Below are positions 5,681-6,970 of a DNA stretch of 6,970 nucleotides, piece after piece (position 1 is the stretch's first letter; the number at the start of each line of letters is the position of its first letter). This DNA is from an uncultured Pedobacter sp. (GTDB taxonomy: Bacteria > Bacteroidota > Bacteroidia > Sphingobacteriales > Sphingobacteriaceae): the NCBI GenBank assembly GCA_946478755.1, contig CAMLDJ010000285.1, forward strand, positions 1 through 6,970. The letters run 5' to 3'. The position numbers and the translations under genes were made by a program. The notes beneath the pieces were generated by a model. It was not told where the DNA came from and searched no databases. It saw nothing but the letters and a program-made list of their open reading frames with translations.

Positions 5681-5712
5681 AAAAAAGGCCCCTTCAATCC
5701 TGAAGGAACCTT
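5681..5712 (-). terminator. Rho-independent terminator of the DUF4142 gene
   Basis: On the minus strand the arms AAGGTTCCTTCA (5712-5701) and TGAAGGGGCCTT (5696-5685) pair over 12 bp around a 4-base loop, followed by a run of six T including two stem bases (5686-5681). The two non-Watson-Crick positions are U-G wobbles in minus-strand RNA but C-A mismatches in plus-strand RNA, so the hairpin is built for the minus strand. It begins 25 bases after the DUF4142 stop. Confidence 0.85.
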
Positions 5713-5737
5713 GTTATATAGCATGGAAAAAAGAAAA

Positions 5738-6571
5738 CTAAGGTTGGCCAGAGCCGTTTTTAATGCCTGTGATTTGCATCAGGTGATTACGCAAAGTCGG
5801 TAAATGCTTTGCTGCAAAAGTCTTGATCTTGGGATCTGACGATTGGGCGCCGCGTTCAAACAGGATTATCGCATTTTTATGGTCATCAATCATCATTTGA
5901 GTATAAGTACTATCAAACGCCGTACCTTTTAGGTTGCTTAATTGCTGTACAGCCATGCTCACATCCTGCTCGGTGAGGAGTTTTAAGGAATCAGTTCCAA
6001 TACCCATAGTTCTGCCTGTGCCAGTCCTGGCGTCCAGGGTTCCTGTTGTGTTATTTTTATTTCCAATAATAGCGGTATTACTGGTAGTGCCGATAGTGCT
6101 GCTTGTGCTGGCAGTTCCAGTTGCATCTGCGTTACCCGTTGTGCCGGTAGTTTCGCTGGTACTGGTGGTAACATTGCCTGTGGTACCAATGGTTCCGGTC
6201 GTCCCTGTTGTGCCACTGCCTGTTGTGCCGACAGTTGGGATATTGCCTGTACGACCAGCATTTCTTCCGGGCATATTGCCCGTATATGGTTTTGGAAATT
6301 TAATATTTTTAGACCTGGCGAGCAGCTTCAGCTCCTCATTCACTTTGGTGTGGTCGCCCACCATCATCATTCCAAACGATTTAATCCGTGCATCCTGCGC
6401 ATTCACCTTAGCCAGTTTGCCGGTTGCGACCTCCTTCATGCCGCTAATTGCGGCCTGGTTGATAAACTGTTTCGCCGTCATGCTGTTATTCCTGTTTCCG
6501 GTCGTCGTCTGCGCCAAGCATGTGCCCGATAGAGCCAATAAAACAAAGGCACAATTCATTAATATTTTCAT
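5738..6571 (-). CDS. Exported DUF4142 domain protein split by a Gly/Thr-rich linker
   Basis: The 277-residue protein has a signal peptide (MKILMNCAFVLLALSGTCLA, cleavage likely before Q21), so it is periplasmic or secreted. DUF4142 proteins form ferritin-like helical bundles of unknown function. The first half of the domain is at about 31-92: MTAKQFINQAAISGMKEV, then GKLAKVNAQDARIKSFG, MMMVGDHTKVNEELKLLA. The second half is at about 193-268: SLKLLTEQDVSMAVQQL, FDSTYTQMMIDDHKNAIILF, KIKTFAAKHLPTLRNHL. The paired (V/I)xDH motifs, GDHTKV and DDHKNA, mark the two halves. Between them, residues 97-192 are low-complexity TTG, TGT and TST repeats, so the protein is much longer than the usual 150-200 residues. 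The ATG at 6571 is chosen for the intact signal peptide. It is a single-gene unit with its own terminator. A long open frame on the plus strand over this gene is a by-product of the repeats. Confidence 0.85.
   Translation of the reverse strand: MKILMNCAFVLLALSGTCLAQTTTGNRNNSMTAKQFINQAAISGMKEVATGKLAKVNAQDARIKSFGMMMVGDHTKVNEELKLLARSKNIKFPKPYTGNMPGRNAGRTGNIPTVGTTGSGTTGTTGTIGTTGNVTTSTSETTGTTGNADATGTASTSSTIGTTSNTAIIGNKNNTTGTLDARTGTGRTMGIGTDSLKLLTEQDVSMAVQQLSNLKGTAFDSTYTQMMIDDHKNAIILFERGAQSSDPKIKTFAAKHLPTLRNHLMQITGIKNGSGQP
5996..6283 (-). repeat. Degenerate GGC/ACA-type codon repeat encoding the Gly/Thr linker
   Basis: This stretch encodes residues 97-192 of the DUF4142 protein, made of irregular runs of Gly-Thr-Thr and related Thr/Ser/Ala/Asn codons, such as GTTGSGTTGTTGTIGTTG at 115-132 (in protein numbering). 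The repeats are imperfect at the DNA level, so they are old or under selection for protein composition rather than a fresh microsatellite. Such tracts expand and contract by slippage, so length may vary between strains. Confidence 0.8.
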
Positions 6572-6678
6572 AGTTATTATAGTTTTGATTTTAATTACTG
6601 GATTGGATTATTTTTATCCTTATTGGAGGACTCCATCATTTTATGCATTCGCTTTATGGAAGAAGTCGGCATTGGGAG

Positions 6679-6750
6679 AAAAATCAAGCTCACTATGCAT
6701 CAAGGCTTTATTAACCCCTTAATCTCATATGCCGTCGCCTAATGAGCTTG
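6679..6750 (-). terminator. Candidate branched terminator or regulatory hairpin
   Basis: CAAGCTCA (6685-6692) and TGAGCTTG (6743-6750) are perfect 8-bp inverted repeats, extendable to 14-bp arms (6685-6698 and 6737-6750) with two non-Watson-Crick positions, one a U-G wobble on the minus strand. On the minus strand the second arm is followed by ATTTTTC. The 38-base loop contains a second palindrome, ATTAA-CCCC-TTAAT (6710-6723). The T run and wobble favour termination of minus-strand transcripts from the gene ending at 6866, though the loop is longer than usual. Confidence 0.4.
6710..6723. repeat. Palindrome ATTAA-CCCC-TTAAT
   Basis: This is a 5-bp perfect inverted repeat around four C, lying in the loop of the larger hairpin at 6685-6750. 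It could be a nested hairpin or a protein-binding half-site pair. Short AT palindromes arise by chance, so little weight should be put on it. Confidence 0.3.
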
Positions 6751-6865
6751 TATACTTTTTAACAGTCCAGAAACTGCTTTGTTAGCGGGCGTAATACTGT
6801 TTATTCGATAATTTAATGCGTCTAATACGGAGTAAAATACGCATAATGCTAAACATTGGTTGCGG

Positions 6866-6970
6866 TTATCCCAGCCGGTTGACCAGTTTATGAAAAGTGC
6901 TGGCATCGCCATTTTCCTTTTTATCCTGGTAAAGCAGATCAAGATTATCCCTTTCAAAATCTATAAAGAA
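6866..6970 (-). CDS. 3' end of an unidentified gene (start outside window)
   Basis: On the minus strand the frame is open from the window edge for 34 codons to a TAA (6866-6868). The peptide, FFIDFERDNLDLLYQDKKEN then GDASTFHKLVNRLG, is hydrophilic and helix-like. It uses codons typical of the neighbouring genes, such as CTG, GAT, AAA, GAA and CGG, which suggests real coding sequence. I do not recognise the family from so short a piece. An overlapping open frame at 6739-6957 has an unnatural composition and is less likely. Confidence 0.45.
   Translation of the reverse strand, partial: FFIDFERDNLDLLYQDKKENGDASTFHKLVNRLG

Larger units (their letters stand above)
6572..6865. other. Gene-free region before the DUF4142 gene
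   Basis: No convincing coding region was found on either strand in these 294 bases. I see no TAnnTTTG match for the minus-strand DUF4142 gene, whose leader is AT-rich. The visible structure is the hairpin at 6679-6750. Otherwise I see nothing specific. Confidence 0.6.

Noticed and set aside
5618..5803. Plus-strand frame of 61 codons after the lipoprotein gene
   Set aside because: It starts with TTG, runs through both terminators and into the antisense of the DUF4142 gene.
5983..6261. Second minus-strand frame of 92 codons within the DUF4142 gene
   Set aside because: It is a frame-shifted reading of the same repeat tract; the main frame has a signal peptide and DUF4142 motifs on both sides.
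5934..6722. Long plus-strand open frame of 262 codons rich in Val and Pro
   Set aside because: It lies antisense to the DUF4142 gene, and its V/P repeats are the complement of the Gly/Thr codon repeats. It has no recognisable domain.
6739..6957. Minus-strand open frame of 72 codons starting with TTG
   Set aside because: Its composition is unlike a real protein and it overlaps the better-looking partial frame ending at 6866. Its stop falls within the hairpin arm.
1..6970. Mobile element, phage, CRISPR or defence island
   Set aside because: No transposase, integrase, terminal inverted repeats, spacer-repeat array or tRNA was found, and gene composition is even across the window.

Overview
The window looks like chromosomal DNA from a Bacteroidota, most likely a Sphingobacteriaceae member (Pedobacter/Mucilaginibacter-like). 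The reasons are moderate GC, A-rich leaders without Shine-Dalgarno sequences, a TAnnTTTG-type -7 box, a lipoprotein whose Cys is followed by KKDKD, and protein families common in that group. The taxonomic call is an inference from style, not a database match. I see no rRNA, tRNA, CRISPR array, insertion sequence or phage gene.

Layout: (1) 1-358, plus strand, is the 3' end of a gamma-glutamyltransferase gene. (2) 438-1755, plus strand, is a two-gene unit: a two-helix membrane protein of unknown function, then, 4 bases later, an exported DNase I-like nuclease that starts at TTG. (3) 1845-3913, plus strand, is a three-gene unit: an AhpD/carboxymuconolactone-decarboxylase-like protein, a YCII/DGPF protein, and an ECF sigma factor of the ECF42 type with a long C-terminal extension. 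Stop and start of the last two abut exactly. (4) 3945-5080, minus strand, holds a DUF92 (VTE6-like) membrane protein followed by a YccF protein, probably one operon. (5) 5237-5611, plus strand, is a small predicted lipoprotein with a strong terminator. (6) 5738-6571, minus strand, is an exported DUF4142 protein whose domain is interrupted by a Gly/Thr-rich linker of about 95 residues, with its own terminator facing the previous one. (7) 6572-6865 has no gene I can support but holds a hairpin. (8) 6866-6970, minus strand, is probably the 3' end of another gene.

The most interesting block is 1845-3913. An ECF42 sigma factor beside a DGPF protein is the known signature of that group, a one-component sigma system without an anti-sigma factor. 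An AhpD-like peroxidase-fold gene leading the same unit is more typical of ECF41 neighbourhoods. This suggests a small redox or stress regulatory cassette in which the sigma factor and its likely targets are co-transcribed. The other blocks are ordinary housekeeping, envelope or hypothetical genes. Points worth a look there are the complete DNase I active site in a secreted protein, the linker in the DUF4142 gene, and the strand-specific terminator pair.
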